DNA of 64,000 nucleotides, from contig NC_092026.1 in assembly GCF_042242105.1 (NCBI RefSeq), positions 24,423,691 through 24,487,690 on the forward strand. The letters are read 5' to 3'. The notes beneath the pieces were generated by a model. It ran no database searches. It was not told where the DNA came from and was given only the letters and a program-made list of their open reading frames with translations. Below, one piece after another: positions 25,747 to 46,907 of the stretch (the stretch's first letter is position 1; each line of letters opens with the position of its first letter). Made by a program: the position numbers and the translations under genes. This DNA is from Pempheris klunzingeri (taxonomy: Eukaryota > Chordata > Actinopteri > Acropomatiformes > Pempheridae).

Positions 25747-26289
25747 GCAGTACAGCTTAGTGCAGCATACCCTCTAGTGTAATATTGCTTATCTCTGTAC
25801 CAGGTAATTTAGCCAGTGTTATTTGCTGGAGTAGTAAAGTTGTACTCGGTCTTCTGTCGCACAGATAATTGTGATGCTTCTAGCCAAGAATCACAATGTA
25901 AAGTTAGCTACTGGATGAGAAAGTGACCTCTGACGCTTTGGCTACGATCAACTGAATACATTGCATTTTGTATTAATGCACTGTATTCAGTTACCTATGC
26001 AATATGCAACTCTACATTTCATAATATATTTCATAATTAGGATGGGATAAGATATATAAGATATTATGAATTCCACCATTACAGTCTTAGAACAGCTCAC
26101 ATTCCTCCTTGTGCTGATATTACAGGTGTTAGTAGACTAGCTAGCTGCACCTTTCACTCAGATATTACTATTGACCTTCATCTGAACACCAGATTACAAG
26201 TTTGTGTGTACATTTTCTCCTAATTTCATTCATCTCTCACATTGTTTTGCATAGTTTATAGTTTAGAATTATAAAAGACAAGACACCAA
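25747..26289. other. anonymous AT-rich intergenic DNA
   Basis: Nothing recognisable. Confidence 0.5.
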
Positions 26290-26575
26290 AAACACTTACT
26301 ACAAATACCTGACTAGACTCTGACACTCAACAAGATGCAAACACTGACTGGGATGCTGGAACGCTCGACATAAGGGCACAAGACCATCTGGAACAGGACA
26401 GGACAATACGTACACTGGGGGGGGGGCACAGGTGGAAACAATCAGGGCGGGGCAGATAATCACAGGAGCAGGAAACACACAAGGGCAGGAAGTAAAGGGA
26501 CCTGAAACGAGAGGGAGAAGTTGAAATACATAAAACACATGAGCTAAACTTAACAAACTCAACGAGACACAACAG
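26290..26575 (-). mobile_element. retroelement-like repeat related to 3340-3890
   Basis: The reverse complement shares CCTGATTGTTTCCACCTGT and GGGAAAC/GAGAGGGAGAAG-type blocks with the + strand copy near 3400-3510. This copy is shorter. The class (possibly LTR) is uncertain. Confidence 0.4.
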
Positions 26576-26639
26576 TCACCTACTGTGGCGACAATTCAGA
26601 CAACAATGCTTCAATGTTAAATGTGTGTTTACTTTGTTC

Positions 26640-26755
26640 TTATCTCCCTTCTTGTGTGTTTATGTGTAAGTACACAGGAGTGTAGTGGGGAAAAAGTGAA
26701 GACAAATTCCTTGTATGCATCCACATACTTGGCCAATAAAAGCCGAGTCTGATTC
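26640..26755 (+). mobile_element. LINE 3' tail ending in GATTCTGAT
   Basis: Contains AAATTCCTTGTATGCATCC, then ACTTGGCCAATAAAAGC and a terminal TCTGATTCTGAT. It is the same tail as at 58,395-58,450, where it follows recognisable reverse-transcriptase C-terminal sequence. Confidence 0.65.
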
Positions 26756-26759
26756 TGAT

Positions 26760-29700
26760 GACACAAAAACATTGTGTCTATTCAGAGCATCCCTTCAAAA
26801 GTCAGCCTGCAGCCATTACTATGGCCAGGTTACTGTTAAATATCTCCTCCCAAGTATTTATGGTGAATCTTGTCATTCCGGAATTCACCAGGAGGTCCAA
26901 CCAGGTCCCAGGACCCAGGACGCAGGGGTAGCCTGTCATCACATCCTGACACTAACCAGTAAGCTTCCTGTCTCGCACAGTCCACATTTTTCTGCATTTG
27001 GAATTCAAATGAATGCTTCATAGGGAACACAAGATAACAGTCACTGGTTCTTGTTTACTGAAGTTGCTGAGTAACATGGAAGCCATAAAACCAGATAAGC
27101 GGTTCATGCACAGCGAGTGCTTTTTTTTTTTACTGTTTGCCTTCATTCTACCATACGGACGGATATAACAGCGATGCTTTGATTAAAATCATTTGTGCCA
27201 TAACATTTTGAAGCTCTGCTGCACAGACTGCTGTGCTCTGTAAATGTTTGGTTTTATCTAAATGAATTGAATGAACAAGTAGTTTAATGTGATGTAAACA
27301 AATGGGGTCACATCTGATAAGTGTGACACTCACAATGTATCCTGGTATGTCACTCTAACCAGAGGTGACAGCACAAACATTGCACTGGCATACAAAAGTG
27401 AAGCAGCCAAGGACTCCATTGAAATCTGTGCCTTTGAACTCCGATGCCTGATGTTATGTTGCGAGGCAAAAATGATTCAGGAATTTCCAAATCTCGGTCG
27501 CTCTATTCACTTCCAATCTAATGCAATCAGCAAAGCCAAGCATATCCCTGCTTTCATCCTTTTGATCAGAAGAAGAAACAATTTACACTTTTCATTTCAG
27601 AGGCAGTATGAAATGAAATCAGAATAAAAGAGAGTCAGTAGACAGAGCGCGAGACAGAGAGAGATGGGAAACGGTTTGCTGTGTGTAAATGGATGAAAAG
27701 CGCTGAGCACATTTCATTAAAGTGATCCATCATAGACATGCCCCGCACACACACACACACACACACACACACCAGCATACACAGAATTACGTGACTCAAA
27801 GAGCTACTCAGTCACTCCTACAAGCTGGTTACTTAGTTGGCTTTCCTGTAGAGTAAAATTGAATTTGGTCCACAAATTAAACACAAACTCAAACCTAGAA
27901 AGGACGTGTCGGTGTCACCATATACAGAGCGCATTAATGCTTCACCCTCAGTGTGGTGGGGGCATAGTGCACGCTCCAATTACAACCAGTTTTATACAAT
28001 CTCCCCTGATGATCAATGGTGGGTTTTTTTATTATTGACATAACTAATAAAACTCATGAATCATAAAAAATGTGTCATTTTTGACCAAGTAGATCTAAAT
28101 GATAATACATGTTACCCCATACAAACACTGCTTCATTGCTAACCAAAAATAGTAACTAACTCAAAAGAAGAAGAGGTGAAGGGTCTAGCAAAGTAAAACC
28201 AGGACTATCAGCAACCTCCACCTCAAAATAATCAGTTCAGTAACTGGACATGATAAAACAGGTCTCTGAGCCCAGGTAGTCCATATTTACCACGGTCACG
28301 TGACTTCGGTGTCATCACCACTAAGCTTCAACAAGCTTTTCTCTCAGACGGCCTTTGTAGTCCCATTTCATCCAGCCGACCGGATATTCGCCAGAAGCAG
28401 CTGGGTTAGACCCTCCCACTGCGCCGCTTGGTCCGGGACGGTGGACGGAAGACGATGTGGGCAGCAAGCAGCTGAACGTCTGCTTTAATCCACACACTCA
28501 AATTCTGTCACTAGTGATATGTGTGTCAGTAATAAAGGCGAATGATAATAGATAAATAAAAATAAACACAGTGAAGCTTGAGCGAGCTATGCCCACTGCG
28601 TCTGGTTGTTAAGGGAGAAATTAAAATCTTCAAATGCACCTCATTGTTTAGGCACACACACACACACACACACACACACATTCCCAAATACATTGATTAA
28701 AGTGAACTATGAACTGACGCCCAGCACTACACAGGGCTGTACAGGTTTCCACACACAGTGAACGCCCCTGTACACAATACAAATGCAGTCATTACCATCT
28801 TTGCTCCCCAAAATTTCAGCAGCACAGACACCACCTGAATGTGGAAGAAGCCAAGGGCAGATAAAAGGACACAGCCAGTGGAGGGGCTCTCCCCCACCCC
28901 CCCTCCCAATAAGCCCTGTAACCTGCTGACAAGAGAACCAACGGCTGAGGATCGACTCAGGAATGTCTTGGCCTCTCTCATCTGAGCCAGAGGAGGAACT
29001 GTACACCCTGGCAATGTGTTCTGTTCCTAAAATTGTGGAGTCTGTGGGGCATCGGGGACTTGAAGCTTTCCTGGCCTGCATGGCTTTTTTTCACAGGAGC
29101 AGCAGGGGTCCAGTCAGGTGGCCACAACTGTCCGGTGCACCGACCCAAAGTGGCACATATTTAGGAGAGAGAAGGAAGTTGCCAGCAACTCTGGAACTGT
29201 CCCTAAAGATTCTGCATCCGATATCCCAGACCGAATCAAATGTGCCCTCCCGTGTCAGTAACAAAGGGAGTAGATGAACAGGGGCTGCTTCACCACGCTG
29301 GCTTTGTGTTCTGGAGAGTGTCATTATCCCTGTGGTCCCAGATGATGCAGAGAACGTTATGTACAGTATATATCGGTTTTTGTAACAGTTTTGTTAATCA
29401 TAATCAACAATTAAAGCTGCAAGCTCTCTGTGCACGCCTGCACGTTGTTGCCAGCCGTTCTACATGGCTCTGTAGAAAATATGCTCTGTGGCAAACAACA
29501 GGTTAGGATACTTTCAGTCACGTCTTATATTCCAGTATAAGAAATGTTAACCGCACCCTGAAAATTCCATGTAAATCACATGATGATTGCTTACTCCCTG
29601 TTGCCAATAGGTGGCACAATTACTATCTCATTCTAATGCTGTGAGTCCCATAAACAACATTGCATTTCCCTCCATTGTAAGTGAAGGCTGGAAAAAGCTA

Positions 29701-30770
29701 AATCTGGCCTGATGGAACTTAAATGATCCGTAAGACAAAATACCAGCATATGTAGAAATGCAGACCAGGAGTGAGAAAATCATTTGGGCGGACCAACCCT
29801 TTAAGGCAAAACTCAAATTGAATGCAGCTAATGCCCGAATGCCTGACATCACTTCTGCCCTGAGCACAGATCCTTTTTTATTTTTCTCTTACATTCTCTG
29901 TCTTCTCTATTTGCTCCCATTTCTCTCGTTCTTTCATCTACAGCAAATATCCTGCTGTGTTTTTGTTCCTCTTCCTCTGTCTTCTCACTCTCTCTCTTTC
30001 ATGCCCCCCTACCTCCACCAAGTATGCTGCTGTACTTTAAATCTAGCTTTTTTTTCTCTCTTTCTTTGGTCCTGGCTCCACTCATCCCTCCCCTGCCTGT
30101 GTTGCTACCTCCACTCATCGCCCTGCTGTCATCTCCTATGGGCTGCGGTCCAAACCAAAAGGAAGAGAGATCAAAGCCTCTCATTGCTCTCAAAGGGCAC
30201 CATGATCAAAGGGTGGATATATAAGCAGACACCCCCTCACACATCCATACAGCAGCACTGGTCCAACTGATAGAGTGGGTCCAAGATGGTAAAGAAGAAA
30301 ATGTTTTCAGCAGTTGAATTTCCATGTGTGTGTGTGTGTGTGTGATGACTACAGGTACTGATGGGAGCCTTTTCTTTTTCTGATGTGTTTCTCTGCAGGC
30401 TTCTTCTCTCTCTCCTGGTTTGGACCAACGACCAGCTCCACTGTGATGGTCATGCCATGCCTCTCCTCTGATATCCTGTCAAACTACCCCACCTTTAGTG
30501 GCTGATTAAAATCAGTTACATTTTCTGTAGATGAGAAACGGCAACTGTGACATTCATTGCAGATCATGTATCTGTGTCCTGAACATGCACTTTCAGTATG
30601 GTTTTTATTTGTCACATGGTACCAGTGTGACGTTATAGAGACTGTAGAGAGTCTCTCTGCCTTTAATACACACAGGTTTGATTTGATTGATGATGGCCGA
30701 CCTTGAGCCAGTCACAGGAAAGAGGGGAATAACTTCACATTGTAACTCCACTTCAAAATGTCACATCAAC
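26760..30770. other. anonymous intergenic DNA
   Basis: About 4 kb without recognisable exons. (CA)n microsatellites lie at 27,746-27,773 and 28,653-28,680, and a GT run at 30,325-30,344. Open frames of 124 and 170 codons (28,707-29,081 minus; 29,758-30,270 plus) are low-complexity or overlap other frames and have no recognisable domain. I do not call them genes. Confidence 0.5.
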
Positions 30771-30880
30771 ACAAATCAGAATCAGAATCAGAATCAGAAT
30801 CAGAATTACTTTAATAATCCCCAGGGGGAAATTGCTTTTTGCTACACACAGCTCCAAAAGAATAAGAACAACAATAAGAA
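30771..30880 (-). mobile_element. LINE/SINE 3' tail, reversed
   Basis: Five tandem AATCAG hexamers (30,775-30,806) precede TTACTTTAATAATCCCCAGGGGGAAATT. In fish genomes this is the reversed 3' end of an abundant non-LTR retroposon. Confidence 0.6.
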
Positions 30881-31164
30881 TACACTTCAAACACAAAGTA
30901 AAATATAAATATATAAAAGTATGAATGTATCTGTATTCCCGGCAGAGGTATAGAAATAAAATGCTGATATTGCTAGTATGCCAAAGTAAACTGCTGTGTG
31001 ACAATAGTACTTTATTTTTTTCAATTCCTGGGAAATGGCCCTTCTCAAAAATCATCTAATGGCCCTTAGACTCTTGTTCAATATTGTGTGTGTGTGTGTG
31101 TGTGTACATGTATCTATGTATGCATATTTGTATGTGCACATGTATGTGTGAGTTAATGTATGTA

Positions 31165-31320
31165 TCAGCATGTCCTGAACCCCAACGTGCTCCTGAAGCA
31201 GCTTCAGTGTGTGAATGTCCGACTGAGATTCCTCCTGAATGAATGACGTGTGAATGAGGATGTGATGCTAAAGTGCTTTGAGGAGTTGAAATGACTAGAA
31301 AGGTGCCATCTATGTATAGG
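31165..31320 (+). mobile_element. tRNA-derived SINE, 5'-truncated
   Basis: This is the same family as 5185-5428 but in plus orientation. It runs from CCTGAAGCAGCTTCAGTGTG through GAGATTCCTCCTGAATGA to AATGACTAGAAAGGTGCC. The tRNA-like head is missing. It sits about 140 bases upstream of the C5orf22 promoter region. Confidence 0.65.
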
Positions 31321-31449
31321 ATGCGTTAGAGGGACTTAATAGCAGTGGGCATAGTGATAATAATCATTTTATTATAATTATTATTATTATTATTAGGTAG
31401 TATAACCCTAGGAACCATAGTTTTCATCCTGACTCTTGTTTCCATCCGG

Positions 31450-31705
31450 ACACAAAAACAACCCACAGTGCTGCCTGGTGTCACTTCCGGTGGAGTGACT
31501 GATGGCGGCCGTGTGAGAGGCTGCCGTCTCAGCTGGTGTAACCTTACATGGCAGACGGCGTGTGACGGAGCGGTGGCAGCACGAGCTCTGCAGCGGAGGA
31601 GTGACGGTGTGACACGGTCACAGCTGACGTCCATTTGGGGAGGAAGCGCTCCTCCACGGACGGAGTAACGGCCAACACTGTCCGAAGCTCAAGTCCAACG
31701 GCGTG
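31450..31705 (+). promoter_or_regulatory. promoter and 5' UTR region of the C5orf22 homologue
   Basis: The 250 bases before the start codon are rich in GC and CpG relative to the upstream desert. They contain an ETS-type ACTTCCGG at 31,483-31,490 and a YY1-type ATGGCGGC at 31,502-31,509, a pairing common in TATA-less housekeeping promoters. No TATA box is evident. The transcription start is probably near or just downstream of these motifs. This is inferred from motifs only. Confidence 0.55.
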
Positions 31706-41230
<9,525 letters not shown>

Positions 41231-41874
41231 CACACACACACACACACAGAGCCATCACTTTGGGCTTCACTGATGGACTGTTTGATCAGACGCCGCTCCA
41301 ACGAATCTTGCTGTAAGTTTCTGTCTTTTTTCCAGCAGTTGGTGATGATTCATGTATGTCATGTGTCCATGGTGCAGAACACACTGACACTGTCTGCTCC
41401 CCATACACACTGCTGCTGCTTCTTATAGGCAGCAAACCCCATGTGCTGACTGGAGCCAGCAGTGAATGTATCCTTCTAACAAGTCACTGAGTCCCAGTTC
41501 AGGGGTCACTGAAGAAGTGATGGGCTTATTTAAACATAACTATGGTTTGCCACGCCTTCCTGCCCCCCCCTTTAATCCCCCCCCCCCAAACTGACAGCAG
41601 ATGGTGAAACACCGTAGAAGCATTCCTCAGCTGTCTTCAATATCTTTGCCCACGACTTGCAGTTGCAACAGAATATCTCAGCCCCACTACAGCAGAGCGA
41701 GGAGTTACCCTCCCCCCAGAGTCACACATAAAGTAGCTAATGGGAGTAGAGGAGTGAACTGTAACCGTTACTGTCAGTGGTTAGTCACACAGTCTGCATT
41801 TAAAGGAAGGAGTGCAGTGTCGGCGCTGTAGCGTGGTCATGGAGACAAAGACCTGTTTGAAATGTGCTCATTCA

Positions 41875-41880
41875 ATTAAA
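41875..41880 (+). terminator. polyadenylation signal of the C5orf22 homologue
   Basis: ATTAAA lies about 645 bases after the stop codon, before the reversed LINE tail that begins near 41,930. The transcript probably ends about 15-25 bases further on. Confidence 0.5.
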
Positions 41881-41929
41881 GACAGTACGTTTTGAAACGA
41901 TCATTACTGAGGGGTTTGGTTTTTTTTAT

Positions 41930-42070
41930 AATCCCCACATGAGCAGCATCAGATATTATATTAGGAAACAGTAACAGGAAGAAACCTGGAACAGAACCAG
42001 GCTCAGAGGGGGGGGGGGCTTTCTGTCAGGGTCAGTGTTGGGTGGAGGGTGGACAGAGAGAGAGAGAGAG
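41930..42070 (-). mobile_element. L2 LINE 3' tail fragment, reversed
   Basis: On the minus strand it matches the block around 8080-8215 (TGAGCCTGG, TTTCTTCCTGTTAC and GATGCTGCTCATGTGGGGATT), here followed by a GA run at 42,055-42,070. No terminus is present. Confidence 0.75.
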
Positions 42071-43060
42071 AACAAAACAAAACAAACATTTTAAAGTGGC
42101 CTGTGGAAATGTACAGACTGCAGTGGACTTGAACACAGCAGCGTCTGTATTTCCAACAGTCGTACTGTAGAGGGCGCCAGTACGACTCCCCCCCCCACAG
42201 CTCACATGGATCCAGTCCGCATGAGGAAAAGCATTCTTACTGCCTGTACGTCCCATTAGTAAGGTTATCCCATCCAGTCTGAGGCTGGCGCACTCATGTG
42301 GGGGGTGGATACGTTTGAAAAATGAGCACACTTGGCTTCTCCAAATGTTTGCTGTGTGTGTGTGTGTGTGTGTGTGTGATAATGTATATTTATGTATAAG
42401 CTTCTGGATCTAGTTTCTACATCACTTTCCCAGATAACAAATGTAGGCGGCCGTGTCAATGCCTGACCACAACACTGTAAATGTTCATAAATCTCCACAT
42501 GTTCATGTTGTCGCTTTGACATTTGTGCCGTGGTGATTAGTGATGTGTTGGTACCTGTGCAGCCTCAGTTAAACAGTCTGAGGTGTAATATTATGTTTCG
42601 GCCCAGTTTGAACACAGATTGCTGTGGCAAAGTGCAGCATGTCCAGATTAACCAGTGAGACTAATATCATCAGTCGTGTTTTATATTCAAGTCTCCACAT
42701 GTGAATCTCAGCATAAATTCAGCACTCTGTCCTCTGGATCAGACATCAGACTGAGGCTCTCATTTGGCAAATAAGCACTGGTGTGGAACACTAAAGTTAG
42801 GCAGCAGGAGTGCAATAGGCTTCATAAGTTTGGTGAACATGTTATAACTCTGACCTCTTTCCAGGAATCCTAAAGGTCATTACTCTGCCAAGTGAATCAC
42901 GGCTCATTGTGTTTTCAGTTCTTTTAATAAAAGCAAAGAGCATGTTTTAATCTTGGTATAATAAATAAAGAAAAATAAATAATATTCATGACTCTGAGCT
43001 TCTCAATCTGCAGAGTGTTCCTCAGGCCATGGTTCATTGTTCAGTACCATGATGTGGGTT
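42071..43060. other. anonymous intergenic DNA between C5orf22 and the TspO-like gene
   Basis: No exon recognised. A (GT)n lies at 42,354-42,378 and the last 150 bases are AT-rich. Confidence 0.5.
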
Positions 43061-43144
43061 TTCACAGTTCATGTTAAATCACAGCAGATCGTCCACAGGC
43101 AGATCAATAGGCTGTTCTTTAACAAGTTACACATACATATACAA

Positions 43145-43810
43145 TAAAATACAATTTGGGCGTTTGCAGCTTTGCCGCTCACTTTCAGCCACTGGCCAGT
43201 GGGCTCTGAAATTAAATAACATAGTATATGTACAATCATTGCTGTTCCATCATCACAGGATGTCAAATACAGCTTATTACTGCTAAATCACTTTGCTGCG
43301 CAGTCCCAAGGGCTGGTATCCATCCCCATAGAACACAGTGTTACTCATGGAATTCTTGGAAGCAGTTGTTGTTCTTGTTGAGGCACAGGTGAACGCTGCA
43401 CTTTGAGCACTTGAACACAGTCGGCCCTTACAGTTTGGGAGTTTGCAGCGTTGCCGCCCACTTTCAACCACTGGCCAGTGACCCACAGCATCTGAACGGA
43501 CTTCCAGTGTTGGAATAGCCTTAGCTGGACCTCGAAGTTTCTTCTTGTGGAATTCCCTTTCAACATCAGATGAAGGCCCCCCCCCCCCCTTCTTCCTTGA
43601 CATATCCTTGCCTTGCATGCAGAGTGCCTGTGCTACTGATGTTACTGAAGCAAGCAAATCCTTCTGCTGCCTTCTTGAAACATCCAGTGAATCACAATCA
43701 TGTCGATATAACAGCCAGCTGTTTACGATGACCATATCCACAAGATGAAAAAAGAACCTATGATAGTACTTTTTTGACCTTATCTGGATGCGATAATAAG
43801 CAATTATTAT
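43145..43810 (-). pseudogene. piggyBac-type transposase C-terminal remnant
   Basis: On the minus strand, from about 43,800 leftward, the frame reads KKYYHRFFFHLVDMVIVNSW, then WLLYRHD and SRRQQKDLL. Near 43,470-43,430 it reads HWPVVE and RCKLPNCKG. After a one-base frameshift, VFKCSKCSVHLCLNK and CFQEFHE-stop complete a cysteine-rich C-terminus (about 43,345-43,415). The order matches piggyBac transposases: end of the catalytic core, then a zinc-binding tail. The catalytic aspartates lie upstream and are missing, so it is inactive. A second copy of the HWPVV/RCK-coding segment occurs at 43,150-43,205. Confidence 0.8.
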
Positions 43811-43914
43811 GATGCTTGGGCACAGGGTTCTTTTTCAACTTCCCGTCCCATCTTTCTACGTTAGAAGGGTCACAAAACATCTGTTTTACACACGGGAATA
43901 TCACCAGTTAATCC

Positions 43915-44199
43915 AACACCAGTTAATCCAACACCAGTTAATCCAACACCAGTTAATCCAACACCAGTTAATCCAACACCAGTTGAACCAACACCAGTTA
44001 AACCAACACCAGTTAATCCAACACCAGTTAATCCAACACCAGTTAATCCAACACCAGTTGAACCAACACCAGTTGAACCAACACCAGTTAATCCAACACC
44101 AGTTGAACCAACACCAGTTAATCCAACACCAGTTAAACCAACACTAGTTAATCCAACACCAGTTAAACCAACACCAGTTAAACCAACACCAGTTGAACC
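43915..44199. repeat. 15-bp minisatellite, about 19 copies
   Basis: The unit is CAGTTAATCCAACAC, with GAACC and AAACC variants replacing TAATCC. Because 15 is a multiple of three, the array stays open as a QLIQH/QLNQH repeat frame. I regard it as non-coding. Confidence 0.95.
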
Positions 44200-44284
44200 G
44201 TTACACCGGCACTTCCGCCCTCATCACCCGGGTGTAGTTTACACTCCGACCGCTAGGTGGCGGCAGAGAGCCTCCAGTCCGGTC

Positions 44285-44286
<2 letters not shown>

Positions 44287-44339
<53 letters not shown>
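44287..44339. repeat. (GT)26 microsatellite
   Basis: A perfect GT run about 440 bases upstream of the TspO-like start codon. Confidence 0.95.
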
Positions 44340-44340
<1 letters not shown>

Positions 44341-44587
44341 CACAGAAGCGGTTAGAGGCGAATTCAACAAGTGTGTTTTAAACTGACTTCATGTCACAGT
44401 AAACTGTGTCTGTGTAACGTTCATGTCTCTGAAGACTAATTAAAATGATAGAAAAGTAAAGACACTGGAGTTTCTTCATTTCGTCATTTGACAAATGTTC
44501 TTCAAACGACACGCCCAGAACAGACCAGACCATCTGTTCCACCCTCTAACATCAGCAGCTGGTCCACCAGTCAGCACACTGGAGCCC

Positions 44588-44748
44588 AGCAGTTAGTCCA
44601 GGTTAGCCCACCAGTTAGCCCACCAGTTAGCCCAGGTTAGCCCACCAGTTAGCCCAACAGTTAGCCCAGCAGTTGGTCAACAGTTAGCCCAGTAGTTAGC
44701 CAACAGTTAGCCCAACAGTTAGCCCAGTAGTTAGCCAAAAGTTCGCTC
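44588..44748. repeat. irregular AGTTAGCCCA repeat in the promoter/5' UTR of the TspO-like gene
   Basis: About a dozen copies of AGTTAGCCCA with 2-4 base linkers (CC, AC, GC or GT). The array ends roughly 30 bases before the start codon, so it probably lies in the core promoter or 5' UTR. Confidence 0.9.
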
Positions 44749-44778
44749 AGCAGCAGTCAGCGTCAGTCCGGCCGGAGG

Positions 44779-44889
44779 ATGGAGCGGTGCAGCGCGCCCC
44801 GGTCCGCCGTCATCGTGCTCTGCTCGGTGGTGTTTGTCTGCGTCCTGGTGGTGAACGCGCTGGCTGGAGCGGGAGCAGGTGAGGACCCC

Positions 44890-44943
<54 letters not shown>

Positions 44944-44995
44944 GTGTTCATGGAGTGTTTCAGGCCTGTTCTCACTGTTACGAAACAGTTGTGCT

Positions 44996-45029
<34 letters not shown>

Positions 45030-46872
45030 GGGGGGGGTTACAGAATAACAAGGCAGAAAGAAGGTTTGAAGACTGTTAGTGATCATGTCTGTCATCAGAA
45101 ATGACCCAGAAGACTTTGTCAGGACTAGTTTGTACCAGAGAAGTGGAGAGTGGGCAGGGGGGGGGCTCATGCCGGGGGGTGGCGTCACTCCAGGCCCAGG
45201 ATCAGCTCTCAGTCTGTGGCCTTCCTCTGGAGCTGATTCACTCTGTCCACTTTATTAAAGGTTCTCAGTCTGAACCACGTGTTCCCCTTCAGACCATCCT
45301 GTGAGGCTGTGAGGGCCTTTAGTCCAGCTGGAAGTGTTCTGTCTGTTTCTGTCCACTGACCAGCCACAGCTGCTGACACCTGTCAGACCAGGACGGGTAC
45401 AGTAACATTTAACATCACAGTTACAGTAACATGGTTACAGTAACATGGTTACAGTAACATGGAACAGCACAGTTACAGTAACACAGTTACAGTAACACAG
45501 TTACAGTAACATGGTTACAGTAACATGGAACAGCACAGTTACAGTAACACAGTTACAGTAACATTTAACAGCACAGTTACAGTAACATGGAACAGCACAG
45601 TTACAGTAACACAGTTACAGTAACATGGTTACAGTAACATGGTTACAGTAACATGGAACAGCACAGTTACAGTAACATGGAACAGCACAGTTACAGTAAC
45701 ACAGTTACAGTAACACAGTTACAGTAACATTTAACAGCACAGTTACAGTAACATGGAACAGCACAGTTACAGTAACATGCCTGCAGCCGTGCAGGAACAG
45801 CTTGTGTTTGTGGCGACATGACGCCGTCCCTGTGCACCAAACAGAGGTGGTTTCCCAGCGTGGCCGGCCCAACAGAGCCCCGACTCAACCCGTCCAACAG
45901 CTGTGGTGCTGGACCTCAGGCCGCTGACCGAAGCTCTCTGTTCTCTTCCAGGTCCCTTCAGGTCCTCCACAGGTAATGTGTCGGCCCGCTACGAGACGGG
46001 CATCACTCCAGCGGGCTGGACCTTCTCTATCTGGGGAGTCATCTACACCTGGCTGTCCCTGATGGTCGTATACCTGACTACATATGTGTTCAGAGGGTAC
46101 GGCCGCATTCACTGTCATACTAAATGATGTTTCCACATGGGACGGTGAAGCCGCTGACTGACTCTTGTCTCTCTGTGAACAGATGCTGGGCTCAGTATCT
46201 GCTGCCCTACGCCTTCTACTTCTGCTGGCTGTCCAACATGGCGATGAACATCATATGGCTGCTGCTGTGGGACAGAGAGTACGTCTTCTCCTTCTGCAGA
46301 TGGCTTTATACAAGCAACAGAAAGAGTCTGAGTGGAAAGTGCATTTGTGTAAGGGGCATTATGAGGGATGGGGGGGGGGGGTAGAAACGCCCTCAAATGA
46401 ATACTACATAAGCATGGACCCACATTTAGTCTGTGATGCACTGGCTCCAAACAGAAGTCTTTAGGGCGGGGCTACCTGCTCACCAAACCAATCAGAGGAG
46501 GGTCATGACCAAACATAACCAATCTGAGGTGGGAACTAGAATCCCAAATCAAGATGGTGATTTTAAAGATGGCGGCGGCCCACAAACCATCGGGTGATGT
46601 CACAGTCTGTGTTCCTGACCGGCTGACGTGGACGGTGCTGATGTGGTGCATTCATGGCCCCTGTGCGTCTGTCCCTCTGTGTCGCAGGCTGATGCTCGCC
46701 GCTCTGGTCGTACTAATCATGATAGTGATTTCCAACCTGAGCGCTTTGTTCTTCTGTTGCTCTGCCACGGACTACTATGGGCTCTGGCTGCAGACGTACC
46801 ACGGCAAAGACCTGGCCTGCCTCCGAATACTGGTACGGCAATCACTGTCACTGTTTCACAAACCCCCGCTGT

Positions 46873-46907
<35 letters not shown>

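Noticed and set aside
28707..29277. Overlapping open frames of 95-124 codons on both strands
   Set aside because: No recognisable motif or consistent splice sites, and comparable frames on opposite strands suggest composition rather than coding.
29758..30270. 170-codon plus-strand open frame
   Set aside because: Mostly Ser/Leu/Pro/Cys low-complexity from a TC-rich stretch; no family resemblance.
43809..44147. QLIQH-repeat open frame
   Set aside because: A product of the 15-bp minisatellite; no start context, splice sites or homology.
43915..44199. Possible CRISPR-like array
   Set aside because: Repeats are head-to-tail 15-mers without unique spacers, and the window is vertebrate.
44763..45188. 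141-codon minus-strand open frame opposite the TspO-like exon 1
   Set aside because: Made largely of CA/GT microsatellite and antisense to a supported exon.
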